Origin: Xiheicaenibacterium sp046351325
GTDB taxonomy: Bacteria; Myxococcota_A; Polyangia; Polyangiales; Polyangiaceae
NCBI GenBank assembly: GCA_046351325.1
Contig: JAXLYR010000008.1
Location: 62,001-126,000, forward strand
Length of the DNA: 64,000 bases
Direction: 5' to 3'
Shown here piece after piece: positions 7,982 to 16,983 of the stretch. Position 1 is the first letter of the stretch. Every line of letters starts with the position of its first letter. A program made the position numbers and the translations under genes. A model generated the notes under the pieces. It saw nothing but the letters and a program-made list of their open reading frames with translations, ran no database searches and was not told the origin of the DNA.

Positions 7982-9964
7982 CCGCACCGCGTGGGGCTCC
8001 ACGGTGAGCTCGCCAGTCGGGGCCGCGACGCGGTGGACGCTGTCTCCATCGCTCGCCGGCGGCGCCAGCTCTTCGGCGCTATCGGGTAGTTCGAGATCCA
8101 GAGTCGCGCCGTCGTCCCACCCGAAGAGCGCGACCCACGTGCGGCTACCGTCTTTGGCGGTCTTGCGCCAAACGTGGGGGATCGCGACGGGGCGACCGCC
8201 GACGAGCACTGGCGAATAGGCGTTGAACTCGTCGACCACCGAACCCAAGCCGTCGGGGCGCGCGCTCAGGCCGTCGCGGGTCATCGCCACGATCTCGGGG
8301 TCGAGCGCCATCGCCGTGCGGAGCGGCGTCGATTGGCGACCATCCCCTAGCAGGTAGTTGCCACCCGCGAGCGCGCCCGACACGACATGGGTCCAGGCCT
8401 CGACGTCGTCGATCTCGGTCCCACGCAGCAACACGACGTCCGGGTCGAGCGCCCAAAAGCGGTCGGTGACGGCGCGAAAGGCCGTATGTCGGGCCTCGCT
8501 CGCGACGAAGTCCCAGTGATTTTCGGGCAGGAGCGAATAGGCAATATCGGGCCCGATGCGCATGCTGTCGACCCAGCCGACGCTCGGCAATATGGGCGCT
8601 CCACAGCCGACGAGGTGCACGTCGGGCAAGCCCTCGCGGAGGGCGGCCATCCAAAGGGCATAAGCCTCGAGACTCGTCACCGACCCGTCGCGCGCGCCCT
8701 CGAGCGCGCCGCCGAACAGGAAGTCGATCTTCAACGTCGAATATCCGGCGTCCGCGAGGGCGCGTAGAGCGCTGACAGCTTTGTCACGAGCCTCGGGCAC
8801 GGTGACCTCGAGCGCTGCGTAGGTCGGCCCGAAATTGGTATAGAGCCTGGGCTCGCCGTCGTCGCCGCGAACGAACCAATCGGGGTGCGCCGCGAAGTCG
8901 GGATCCGTCGTGTCCACGTAGAACGGAGCGACCCAGATCGCGGGCGCGAGGCCCGCAGCCTGCTGCTCGGTGGCGAGCGCGTCGAGCTCCGCCCCGAACG
9001 ACGGGTCGGCCTGCCACTGTCCCCAATGGGGTTCGTACCCGTCGTCCAAGAGGAAGTCGGTCATGCCAATAGGAGCGAGGTTCGCCGTCGCCCAAGTGGC
9101 CTCGTCGCGGAGCGCCGCCGCCGTGATGTCTTCGTAATAGAGGTTCCACGAACCCCAGCCCCCGAGCGCCGGTCGCCGCGCGGAGGGATTGGGGTGTAGG
9201 GCGCTCACGCGCTCGGACCACCGCTCGAGCCCCTCCCCCACGTCGCCGAGCGTGACCACGAGTCCATCGAGAGCTTTGCTCTCACCGGGCGCGAGGATCA
9301 CCCGATCGCCCGTCATTCCCATGACGATCCGCACGCGTGGGGAGCTCGGTGCGTCGACCGCGATATAGGTCTTGAGGACCGTGCCGCCGTCCGCGCCGAC
9401 GACGAACCCGCTCGAGCTCGCGTCCGAAACGAAGGTCCACCACCACGCTACGCCGTAGTGCTCTTTCAGGACGTCACCGTCCTCGCCGCCGTGTGGCGCG
9501 GTGCCGAGCTCGTCGGTCAGCGCGCCGCTGCCGATGCTCTCGACTCCGGTGTAGCTCCAACTCTGGTAGCCGTTGTGCAGGAATCGATCGACCGAGACCC
9601 CGAGCGGCGCCGCCGTCGCCCACTCGAGGCCGACGACGGTTACCGGCGATGATCCATTGTTGTGGAGCGTCACGTCGCGGCGAGCCGTCACGCCGTCGAG
9701 CGTCCACGAGCCCTCGACCGCGACCGGGGAGTCCGCGGCCGCGGACCACTCGGGCGCGCTCGGATCACCGGTCGCGACGCGCAGCGCGAGCTCGACGCGC
9801 GCAGCGCAGCTGCCCGTCCCCTGGAGCGCGAGATCGGCGCTCGACGATGACTCGAGCGACGCTGCGCAGACGGTGGGCGGAGGCTCGGTCTCGTCATCCG
9901 AACAACCCTGTAAGCAACCAGCCGCGCCCAGCGCGAACAACGAGGTCAGGCGTAGACGGGACAT
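7967..9964 (-). CDS. GH36-type alpha-galactosidase lipoprotein
   Basis: A 665-aa exported glycosidase with a lipoprotein-type leader (Cys at 17 or 21). An N-terminal beta-sandwich is followed by a TIM barrel starting near LGGWGSWNLYYEDI (the WNSW-like motif of clan GH-D), then TLKIDFLFGG with the presumed nucleophile D414, and SMRIGPDIA with the presumed acid/base D473. A short beta C-terminal domain follows. It most likely releases terminal alpha-galactosyl residues, although related GH-D members vary in substrate. It stands alone with no transporter or regulator nearby. The downstream end overlaps the convergent YhfC-type gene. Confidence 0.85.
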   Translation of the reverse strand: MSRLRLTSLFALGAAGCLQGCSDDETEPPPTVCAASLESSSSADLALQGTGSCAARVELALRVATGDPSAPEWSAAADSPVAVEGSWTLDGVTARRDVTLHNNGSSPVTVVGLEWATAAPLGVSVDRFLHNGYQSWSYTGVESIGSGALTDELGTAPHGGEDGDVLKEHYGVAWWWTFVSDASSSGFVVGADGGTVLKTYIAVDAPSSPRVRIVMGMTGDRVILAPGESKALDGLVVTLGDVGEGLERWSERVSALHPNPSARRPALGGWGSWNLYYEDITAAALRDEATWATANLAPIGMTDFLLDDGYEPHWGQWQADPSFGAELDALATEQQAAGLAPAIWVAPFYVDTTDPDFAAHPDWFVRGDDGEPRLYTNFGPTYAALEVTVPEARDKAVSALRALADAGYSTLKIDFLFGGALEGARDGSVTSLEAYALWMAALREGLPDVHLVGCGAPILPSVGWVDSMRIGPDIAYSLLPENHWDFVASEARHTAFRAVTDRFWALDPDVVLLRGTEIDDVEAWTHVVSGALAGGNYLLGDGRQSTPLRTAMALDPEIVAMTRDGLSARPDGLGSVVDEFNAYSPVLVGGRPVAIPHVWRKTAKDGSRTWVALFGWDDGATLDLELPDSAEELAPPASDGDSVHRVAAPTGELTVEPHAVRLFAY

Positions 9965-9968
9965 TCCA

Positions 9969-10397
9969 TCAATCTCCGAGCAGGCCTCGCCCGACGCCGT
10001 ACGCGATGAGCGCGAGCCCAGCGGTGTTGAGCAAGGCGTTTATGGTCGCAGAAATCCAGCCGAGCGATCGCTCCGCGAACTGGTCCTTCGTGCCGCGCAG
10101 CCAATTGACGATGCCCGAGAGGTCCTGAAAGAACGAGGCGGCGACGAGCATCCACGCGCCCGCCGAAGCGAGCGCCGGCGAGAGCTTGGCGAAGACCATC
10201 GCGAACGCGAGCCCGAGCAGCATGAGGCCCTCTTGCAGCGAGACGACGTGCGCCGTGAGCAGCCAGTGGTGTGGCTCCATCGGGCCCTTCATGCGCTTCG
10301 CGGAGAGCACCCAACCCAGCAAGAAGGAGAGCACCAGGTTGGCGACGCCGCCCAGGATCAGGACGCGGATCGGAGCCGTGAGCGCGATGGTCGACAT
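9969..10397 (-). CDS. Small four-TM membrane protein
   Basis: A 142-aa protein with four hydrophobic segments (about 8-30, 44-68, 72-92 and 115-138). The sequence around TAHVVSLQEGLML, at the start of the second segment, is reminiscent of the styrene-oxide isomerase/hydroxylaminobenzene mutase group of 4-TM proteins, which have AH followed by an N or E. The match is weak, so I do not assign that activity. It is followed by the galactosidase gene 4 nt downstream, and the two may share a transcript. Confidence 0.7.
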   Translation of the reverse strand: MSTIALTAPIRVLILGGVANLVLSFLLGWVLSAKRMKGPMEPHHWLLTAHVVSLQEGLMLLGLAFAMVFAKLSPALASAGAWMLVAASFFQDLSGIVNWLRGTKDQFAERSLGWISATINALLNTAGLALIAYGVGRGLLGD

Positions 10398-10438
10398 CGC
10401 GGGATTCTACGTGTGGTCGCGTTCCGTCGCGCGAGTCC

Positions 10439-10795
10439 TCACTGAGGGCACGCGGGGTCCATCGGGTTCGCGCCGCAGAACTCACCGAGGCAGGTCGAGT
10501 ACGAAGTCACCTCGAGATCGCAAGCGTCGTAGGAGCACGGATCCGTGAGCGTGCCGAAGCAGTCGATGAGCAGCTCGTATTGGGGAGTGCAGCCCACGCG
10601 CTCGGCGAAGTCGCGCTCCTCCTCGCAGGCCTCCACGCAGTCGCCTCCACCACCCGGACAGTCGGACGCGGCCTCGCACTCGTCTGCGCACTTCGCGACG
10701 ACAGAGTCGCTCGGCTCTTCGGTGCAGCCGAATAGAGCGAAGAGCGGGACGCCGAGGCAAACCAGGCTGAGTGAGGCCTTCAAACGCTTGATCAC
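10439..10795 (-). CDS. Cys-rich small lipoprotein
   Basis: A 118-aa protein with a lipobox (FALFGC, Cys24) and about 12 further cysteines in the mature part, spaced as in small disulfide-stabilised secreted proteins common in myxobacteria. No enzymatic motif is visible. It is divergent from the downstream kinase gene, with about 70 nt between starts. Function unknown. Confidence 0.75.
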   Translation of the reverse strand: MIKRLKASLSLVCLGVPLFALFGCTEEPSDSVVAKCADECEAASDCPGGGGDCVEACEEERDFAERVGCTPQYELLIDCFGTLTDPCSYDACDLEVTSYSTCLGEFCGANPMDPACPQ

Positions 10796-10865
10796 GGCTT
10801 CATTCTACGCTTCGTCTGCGAGCTGCGAGAGCGCGTGGCGGTCGTGCTAGCTTCTCTTGATATCA

Positions 10866-12581
10866 ATGACCAGGCTCGCCGTCGGCACGGTGATCGGCAA
10901 GGACTTCCGCATCGTGCGACCTCTGCGCGAGGGCGGAATGGGGGCCGTCTATGTGGCAGAACAGCTCAGCACTGGGCGCGAGCGCGCGCTCAAGGTCATG
11001 GCGGCCGAGCTGACGACGGATGCCGTGAGCGTCGAGCGCTTCACCAACGAGGCGCGCATCTCGTCCAAGATCGAGAGTGACCACGTCGTCGAGGTCGTCG
11101 CGGCCGGCGTCGACGAGCTCACCCACGCGCCGTTCCTCGCGATGGAGCTCCTCAAAGGCGAAGACCTGGAGGAGGCGCTCACGCGGCGCGGCGCCCTGCC
11201 CGCCGCCGAGGTGAGCCACATCTTTCGGCAGGCGGGTCACGCGCTCGCGCAGGCCCACGTGCAGGGCATCGTCCACCGAGACCTCAAGCCCGCGAACCTC
11301 TTCCTCGCGCACTCCCGGTCTCACGCGGCGGAGTTCGGATTCACCGTAAAGGTGCTCGATTTCGGGGTCGCGAAGATCGTCGCGGAGGGCGCAAAGCGCA
11401 CGACTCAGCAGCTCGGGACACCGCTCTTCATGGCGCCCGAACAAGGGGATAAACACGGCAACATCAGCCCCGCGACGGACGTCTGGTCGCTCGGTCTCTT
11501 GGCCTTCAATTGCCTCGCGGGCCGCACGTTCTGGCGCGATCTGGACAGCCTGACTTCCCTGCTCAAGGAGGTCCTCCTGAACCCCATACCGCCCGCGAGC
11601 GTGCGCGCGCGCGAGCTGGGGGCGCCAGCGCTTCCTCCCCAATTCGACGCGTGGTTCGCCGGCTGCGTCGTGCGCGATCCACAAGCGCGCTTCCCGACCG
11701 CGGGTGCGGCGATCGGCGCGCTCCTCCCCGTGTTGTCGGGCGGCGCGACCACGTCGATCGGCGCGACGGGCAATCCGACTTGGACTCAGCCGGCGCCGCA
11801 AGCGGTGAATACCGGCGCTCCGGTCCAAGTGACTGGGCCGCAAGCGCCGCCGGGGACGGTCGTGAGCGGGCCGCTCGCGACGCACCCCGAGGCCTTCGCG
11901 AAGACGGTCCAGCCGATGGTGACCTACTCGGCGCCGAACGCCCCAGTCCCCGCTGCGCCTACAGCCGTGTCACCTACGAAGCGCTCGCCGTGGCTCTTCA
12001 TCGTCCCGGCTGTGCTCGTCAGCGGCGCGGCGATCGCGGCCTTCTTCGCGCTGCGACCGAGCGCCACGACCGAGCCCTCGAGCCATCGTAAGCGGCGTGA
12101 CCCCGTGGCCACGGTAGAGGCGAGCGTCTCGACTCGCGTCGACTCGGCGAGTCCTGTCGACTCGAGCGCTCCCGTCGACTCGAGCGCTCCTGTCGACTCT
12201 GGCGCTCCTGTCGATTCAGGCGCTCCTGTCGACTCCGGTGCTCCCATCGACTCCGGTGCTCCCGTCGATTCAGGTGCTCCCCAGAGCTCGCTCGACTCGG
12301 CCACGATCGACGCAGCGCTCCGCGGCCCGACCAAGGTCGCTCGCGCCTGCGGCCGCGGTGGCGCGCCCGTGACGATCCGCGTGACGCTGACGTTCCAACC
12401 ATCGGGCGCCGCCACCAACGTGACGGCGACTGGCCCGAAAGGGACCGAGGCTATCCGCAAATGCGTGGAGGGCGCCTTCCGCAACGCGAAGACCCAGCCT
12501 TTTACCGGCAATCCAGCTTCCGCGGGCGCGTCGATTCAGGTCTCAGGACCCAAAAAGGATCCTTTCTCGACACCGAACTAG
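10866..12581 (+). CDS. Membrane Ser/Thr protein kinase with extracytoplasmic C-terminal domain
   Basis: A 571-aa Hanks kinase. Gly loop LREGGMGAVY, ATP-binding K43, HRDLKPANLF (D139), DFG (D165) and APEQ are all present, so it should be active. After the kinase domain (about 8-280) there is a Pro/Ala linker, one TM helix (about 380-400), about seven tandem VDSSAP/VDSGAP repeats, and a C-terminal domain of about 100 residues. That domain, with VTIRVTLTFQPSGAATNV, resembles the TonB-like/AgmX tails of myxobacterial proteins. I start at ATG 10866; a TTG nine bases earlier is also in frame. A lipoprotein gene follows after 19 nt, suggesting one operon. Confidence 0.92.
   Translation: MTRLAVGTVIGKDFRIVRPLREGGMGAVYVAEQLSTGRERALKVMAAELTTDAVSVERFTNEARISSKIESDHVVEVVAAGVDELTHAPFLAMELLKGEDLEEALTRRGALPAAEVSHIFRQAGHALAQAHVQGIVHRDLKPANLFLAHSRSHAAEFGFTVKVLDFGVAKIVAEGAKRTTQQLGTPLFMAPEQGDKHGNISPATDVWSLGLLAFNCLAGRTFWRDLDSLTSLLKEVLLNPIPPASVRARELGAPALPPQFDAWFAGCVVRDPQARFPTAGAAIGALLPVLSGGATTSIGATGNPTWTQPAPQAVNTGAPVQVTGPQAPPGTVVSGPLATHPEAFAKTVQPMVTYSAPNAPVPAAPTAVSPTKRSPWLFIVPAVLVSGAAIAAFFALRPSATTEPSSHRKRRDPVATVEASVSTRVDSASPVDSSAPVDSSAPVDSGAPVDSGAPVDSGAPIDSGAPVDSGAPQSSLDSATIDAALRGPTKVARACGRGGAPVTIRVTLTFQPSGAATNVTATGPKGTEAIRKCVEGAFRNAKTQPFTGNPASAGASIQVSGPKKDPFSTPN
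12150..12281 (+). repeat. Tandem 18-nt coding repeat (APVDSG)
   Basis: About seven 18-nt units inside the kinase gene encode SAPVDS, GAPVDS or GAPIDS. They form an extended spacer between the TM helix and the outer C-terminal domain. Copy number can vary without breaking the frame. Confidence 0.85.
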
Positions 12582-12600
12582 CCAGCCCACACGAGAGCCG

Positions 12601-13482
12601 ATGAACCGAATTATCCCCTTCCTCGCGATGGTGCTCGTCGCGCTCGGTTGCAAGAACCGCGACCCCGGCTCCTACGAGAACCGGAGCCCCGGCTCTACGC
12701 CCAAATCGACAGGGACGCCGCTCGCGTTCGAACTGAAGAAAAAGAACACGATCTCGAGCTCTGCAGTGGAGAAGTCGCGACCGCAACTCGAGGTCGAGGG
12801 GGTCTTGGTCAATGGCGCCCAGTACGTCGCGACGCTCAACAAGTTCCCGATCGGGACGAAGTGGCGCGCCAACGGCAAAGAGGGTGTCACGAAGAGCGAC
12901 ATCTACGAGCAAATCAACCTCGGCGACATGACTCCGCTCCTCGGTGAGCTCGACCTATCCAAGCGGCTCATCGATCTCCGCTTCGATCCGAAGACCGTAG
13001 TCTCGCTCGAGCTGCCGGACGGCTCGTCCGGCGACGCCCCGCTGCCAGCCTCCAACGTGTCGCTCGCGGTCCCCGCCGCGCTCGAGAAGATCGCGGACGG
13101 TCCCCTCACCTTCAAAGGTGAGCCGCCCGACGATCCGAAGAAGAAGGCCCTCGTCGTCGTTTGGAACACGAGCACCCTCGAGCTCTTCGGTGGACCCGCG
13201 ACGCTGGCCGAGGTCGACAAGGTCGCGCTCGTGAGGCCGCTCACCGAGTCGAAGGGCGAAGTGAAGTGCGAGTTCACGAGCCGCTCGCTCAAGCTCGTCC
13301 TGCGCGAGACCGACACGGTTGTATACGACCGACGCACGGGCAAGGAGCTCGCGCGCAAGCGGTTCTCACCCAATCGAGCCTGCCCGAGCATGGCTTATGT
13401 GAACGCGGATCAAGACAGCATCTATTCCGATGTCCCCGAGAACGAGATAACCACCTATCTGAAGGGGCAAGTCGCGCGCTGA
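12601..13482 (+). CDS. Hypothetical lipoprotein downstream of kinase
   Basis: A 293-aa protein with a short lipoprotein leader (VLVALGC, Cys17). The mature part begins with a Ser/Pro-rich stretch and then a mixed alpha/beta sequence; I recognise no family. It begins 19 nt after the membrane kinase stop on the same strand and is very probably co-transcribed, so it may be an envelope partner or ligand-sensing component. The convergent TPR gene ends 26 nt beyond its stop. Confidence 0.8.
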   Translation: MNRIIPFLAMVLVALGCKNRDPGSYENRSPGSTPKSTGTPLAFELKKKNTISSSAVEKSRPQLEVEGVLVNGAQYVATLNKFPIGTKWRANGKEGVTKSDIYEQINLGDMTPLLGELDLSKRLIDLRFDPKTVVSLELPDGSSGDAPLPASNVSLAVPAALEKIADGPLTFKGEPPDDPKKKALVVVWNTSTLELFGGPATLAEVDKVALVRPLTESKGEVKCEFTSRSLKLVLRETDTVVYDRRTGKELARKRFSPNRACPSMAYVNADQDSIYSDVPENEITTYLKGQVAR

Positions 13483-13508
13483 TCGAGGCGCGCCGAAGGT
13501 CAGAGGCC

Positions 13509-15551
13509 TTACGGAGCGGGCCCGCGCTCGAATGGGTTCGAGCCGACGTTCTCGAGCAGGCCCACCGCGCGGCGGCGATCCTCGTCGTCGCGCGTCGTCG
13601 GGATGTGCTCGTTCGCGCGCATGCCGGGCGCCGTGCGCAGGCGCCCGCGGGCATCGAAATAGGTAATACAGCTCGATGACCGATTGCCGCGCATCATGGC
13701 GAGCGCCGCTCGCAGGACCTCTCCGCGCGACGCGCTGGAGCAGCGCTCGGGCTCCGGCCAATCGGCGAGCCCGACGGCCGCCGCGGCGTCCGACATGAGG
13801 CCCGAGGCGCGGTCGACGAGATCCCGATAGAGGGTCAGGGCGCCGGCCTCGTCACCGAGCTCGCCGCGGAGCAGGCCGAGGTTCAGGAACGCCGATATGC
13901 GGCTCGGGTTGAGGCGACAGGCAGCCTCGAGATCGACCAAGGCCTCGGCGCGATTGCCGAGCAGGCGGTGAGCCTCACCGCGAATGCCGTAGACGGCCGG
14001 GCCCGTCGTGTACCCCATCGTGCGCACGCCGAGCTCACAAGTCTCCAGGGCCTTCTCGGGATCGCCCGCGAGCACGTCGAGGGCCGTGAGCCCGATATAG
14101 GCCCAGCGCGTGTGCCGAACCTTGGCGATCGCGGCCTCGAGATCGGCGCGCGCCTCTTGGTAATTGCCGAGCCACGACTGGAGCTCCCCGCGGTGACAAA
14201 TGGGTAAGGACGACTGCGGATAACGCCTTATGATCTCGTCGAACTCCCGCAGGGCCTCGGCCGGTCGCGACGCTAGAATCCCGTTGAGCGCACGACGCGA
14301 CGCGTGCCGAGGCGCGGTGAGCACGGGGAGGCGAGCGAGCGTGCGTCGCCCCGAGTCGTCTCTCTGGACGTAGGTCTGCGAGCCCGTGCGATTACCCCCC
14401 AGCGCCGCCAGGGCCTCCTCGAGTACGAGCGCGACCCTCGACGGATTACCGGCCTCGAGGGTGGGCCTGGCCTCGGGACACAGGAACAGCAAGGCCTCCA
14501 GGAGCTCCGAATAGGCGCCGTACGTGAGCGACCACGGCGTCTCACCGCCGCGGATGATGACGAGAATTCGGATCAGCGCGGCCGAGAGCACATATCCGCT
14601 CGAGGGGCCGAGCGCCGCGTGCAGATCGGTTTGGGCTCCTGCGTAGTCGCCGAGCCGCAGCCGAGCCTCGGCGCGGAACACCCAAGTCGCGGTGTCCTCG
14701 CTGTCGAGCTCGAGCGCGCGATCGAGGTCCGCGAGGGCGAGCTGGCAATCGCCGTAGAGCACCGCTGCCCCGCCGCGGATCCGCAGGAGCGCCGCGGTGT
14801 CGGGCGCGCTGCGGAGGGCCTCGTCGGCCTGCTGATACGCAGAGCGCGCGTCTCCCAACCAGAGCGCGAGCTCGGCGGAGAGGATCGTCGCGGAGAGCTC
14901 GCTCGGATGCCGAACGCGGAAGTCCTCGAGCGCGCGGCGAGCGTCGTCGACCGCGCCGGCGCGCGCCGCGAGCCACGCCAGCGTGAGGCGCTGACCATCC
15001 GCGAGCGCACCAGTCTTCTCGAGCGCACGGAGCTCGGCGAGCGCTGGCGCCGAGTCGGGGTTCGCGCGCAGCTGGAGCTCGACCCGCTGGAGTCGCAGCG
15101 CGTGGAGCGCAGGCTCGCGGGCGAGCACTTTGTCGACGTGCGCGAGCGCGGCGCGGTCGCGCCCGTGACGCAGATAGAGCCTCGCGAGGACGAGGTGAAC
15201 GGCGCGCGCGGCCGCTGGATCCTGCTCGAGCGCGAGGAGCTCTTCGGCCGTGTCGAGGACCTCTTGGTTCCACTCGAGCCGCGACGTGAGATCGAGCTTC
15301 ACCCGGAGAATCGCGTTCCTCGTCGGTGCAGCGAGCGAACGCGAGAGCGCCAGATCGAGCTCGTCGAGGCCAGCGCTGTAGTCACGCACGACGAAGCTGA
15401 GCCGCGCCGCCGCGACGTGGAGCGAGTTCGGCCAGGTGCCGACGCGCTCTCTCCGGACCTCGTCGAGGAGCGCGCGGCCTGCGTGATTGGCTCCCTCGCG
15501 AACGAGCTCCGCGACACGCAACAGGGCCGCTCGCGCGGCCGTCGGAGACAT
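13509..15551 (-). CDS. TPR-repeat protein (680 aa)
   Basis: A soluble all-helical protein made almost entirely of tetratricopeptide-like repeats. Examples are DCQLALADLDRALELD, GDYAGAQTDLHAAL, GNYQEARADLEAAI and GNRAEALVDLEAACRLNP. There is no signal peptide or catalytic motif. A short region near residues 345-400 interrupts the repeats and may be a loop. It probably acts as a protein-interaction scaffold. It is transcribed towards the kinase-lipoprotein pair. Confidence 0.88.
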   Translation of the reverse strand: MSPTAARAALLRVAELVREGANHAGRALLDEVRRERVGTWPNSLHVAAARLSFVVRDYSAGLDELDLALSRSLAAPTRNAILRVKLDLTSRLEWNQEVLDTAEELLALEQDPAAARAVHLVLARLYLRHGRDRAALAHVDKVLAREPALHALRLQRVELQLRANPDSAPALAELRALEKTGALADGQRLTLAWLAARAGAVDDARRALEDFRVRHPSELSATILSAELALWLGDARSAYQQADEALRSAPDTAALLRIRGGAAVLYGDCQLALADLDRALELDSEDTATWVFRAEARLRLGDYAGAQTDLHAALGPSSGYVLSAALIRILVIIRGGETPWSLTYGAYSELLEALLFLCPEARPTLEAGNPSRVALVLEEALAALGGNRTGSQTYVQRDDSGRRTLARLPVLTAPRHASRRALNGILASRPAEALREFDEIIRRYPQSSLPICHRGELQSWLGNYQEARADLEAAIAKVRHTRWAYIGLTALDVLAGDPEKALETCELGVRTMGYTTGPAVYGIRGEAHRLLGNRAEALVDLEAACRLNPSRISAFLNLGLLRGELGDEAGALTLYRDLVDRASGLMSDAAAAVGLADWPEPERCSSASRGEVLRAALAMMRGNRSSSCITYFDARGRLRTAPGMRANEHIPTTRDDEDRRRAVGLLENVGSNPFERGPAP

Positions 15552-15615
15552 GCGATGACTCTACCATCGCGCGGCGTACCGCGAAGGAGCGCTCGCGACA
15601 GGACGAGAGTCGTCT

Positions 15616-16161
15616 TTGGAATACGTCTTCATCGCACTGGGTCTCGCGCTGCTCGTCGGCCTCGTGTTCGCCATGACCGGCGCGACGAGGCGGAGGTGGA
15701 GAGAGGCCTTCTCCGAGCATTTCACGAAGGCCGGGTTCTCGCTCGATCCCGAGGCCGAGCATTTTCGCGCGACGCGCGGCGAGACCACGGTCGAGGTCCT
15801 GACTCCGCCTTGGGACGACGAGGTCCTCGCGACCCGAATATCGGTGTTCGCGGAGGGCGTCGCGCCTGCGTTTCAGCTCCTCCGCGCCCGCGCGAGCGGC
15901 GCGCACCACCCGCAGATCCCCTTCGCCGAGCTCGCGCCGAAGTGGACTGCCTATTCGGCTGATTTGGACGCTGCGAAGCTGCGCCTCGGGCAGAGCGGCG
16001 GCGCGATAACCGAGCTCGCTCGGGGCACCGAGCACCTCGCAGCCGTCGAGATCGGCGACGACGCCGTCGCGCTCTGGTTCGATAACCCGATTACCGATTT
16101 CGAGCTGCTCGACCGCGCGAGGGCGACGGCCGAGCGCCTCGCCGCGGAGTGGAGAAGCTGA
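15616..16161 (+). CDS. Membrane-anchored hypothetical protein
   Basis: A 181-aa protein with one N-terminal TM helix (about 4-22) followed by a basic stretch TRRRWREAF and a soluble domain. No family recognised. The start is TTG 15616, supported by GGACGAGAG just upstream and by the TM helix starting immediately; the next ATG (15673) would cut into the helix. It is divergent from the TPR gene. Confidence 0.72.
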   Translation: MEYVFIALGLALLVGLVFAMTGATRRRWREAFSEHFTKAGFSLDPEAEHFRATRGETTVEVLTPPWDDEVLATRISVFAEGVAPAFQLLRARASGAHHPQIPFAELAPKWTAYSADLDAAKLRLGQSGGAITELARGTEHLAAVEIGDDAVALWFDNPITDFELLDRARATAERLAAEWRS

Positions 16162-16170
16162 GCCGAAGTC

Positions 16171-16848
16171 CTAAGGTGTGGAGACGTATTCGACCTCTCC
16201 GCCGCTCTCGGTCGTGACGCTCCGGACCTCGGGATCACCGAAGACGCGCGCCGTCGCGCCGCTCTCCACGTGCCCCTCCACCCGATCGGTCGCGGTCACG
16301 CTCATCTCGCCGCCCGCCTCGCCGCGCAGCACGACCCGCGGAGAGTCGATGTCGACAGCGTCGATGTCGCCGCCCGCCGAGAGCGAGACCGTCAATCGGT
16401 CGACGTGGCCCGAAGCCATGACCTCACCACCAGCCTCGCACGAGAGCTCGAACGTGGGAGCGTCCAGACCATCGATCCAAAGCGCGCCGCCAGCACGCAG
16501 GCTCGCGCCCTCGAGCGACGGCGCCACGACCTCGATCTCGAGCGGCAGTCGTGGGTCGAAGTCGACGGCTGGCTCGATGAACAGCACACCGTTGCGGACC
16601 TCGGTCGAGATGGTCGGGACAATGTTGTCATCACCGGTGATGACGACGGATTGCGTCGCCCCTTGGGTCACGTGCGCCTCCAAGCCGGCGCTGACCTCGA
16701 CCTTGGTGAAGGCCTGGACATCGCGCTCTTGGGTCTCGGACCGGCCGCTCCCGTAGACAGTCTCACAGCCCGTGAGAGCCCCTATCCCGAGCCCCAAAGC
16801 AAAGAGCGAACTGGCCAGTCGGATCATCTGGTTATGAATGAGCGTCAT
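16171..16848 (-). CDS. Lipoprotein with head GIN domain (DUF2807)
   Basis: A 225-aa lipoprotein (ALTGC lipobox). The mature part contains the repetitive beta pattern of the GIN/DUF2807 family: RDVQAFTKVEVSAGLEAHVTQ, then SLRAGGALWIDGL, SCEAGGEVMASG, SLSAGGDIDAV and GEAGGEMSVTA. These repeats build a right-handed beta-helix-like fold. Such proteins sit in the envelope and often neighbour two-component or RseA-like systems; the LytS-type kinase gene is divergent here. An internal ATG (16827, MIRLASS) could be the true start, since it directly precedes the hydrophobic leader. Confidence 0.85.
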   Translation of the reverse strand: MTLIHNQMIRLASSLFALGLGIGALTGCETVYGSGRSETQERDVQAFTKVEVSAGLEAHVTQGATQSVVITGDDNIVPTISTEVRNGVLFIEPAVDFDPRLPLEIEVVAPSLEGASLRAGGALWIDGLDAPTFELSCEAGGEVMASGHVDRLTVSLSAGGDIDAVDIDSPRVVLRGEAGGEMSVTATDRVEGHVESGATARVFGDPEVRSVTTESGGEVEYVSTP

Positions 16849-16983
16849 GATGTCGAAGCCTCCGTGGGTACCGCGCCATCATGAGCACGCGAGCGCGGGC
16901 CGCTCGCGCCCACCGACCAGGCGGTCGCCTGCGCCGACCAAGCGGTAATCGAGCCTCGGAGAGCCGGTGTTAGATTGAAGAAG

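Noticed and set aside
12150..12281. Short regular repeats as a possible CRISPR
   Set aside because: Units are 18 nt, contiguous, in frame and coding; no spacers. The same applies to the repeats at 1638, 19025, 30651 and 59099.
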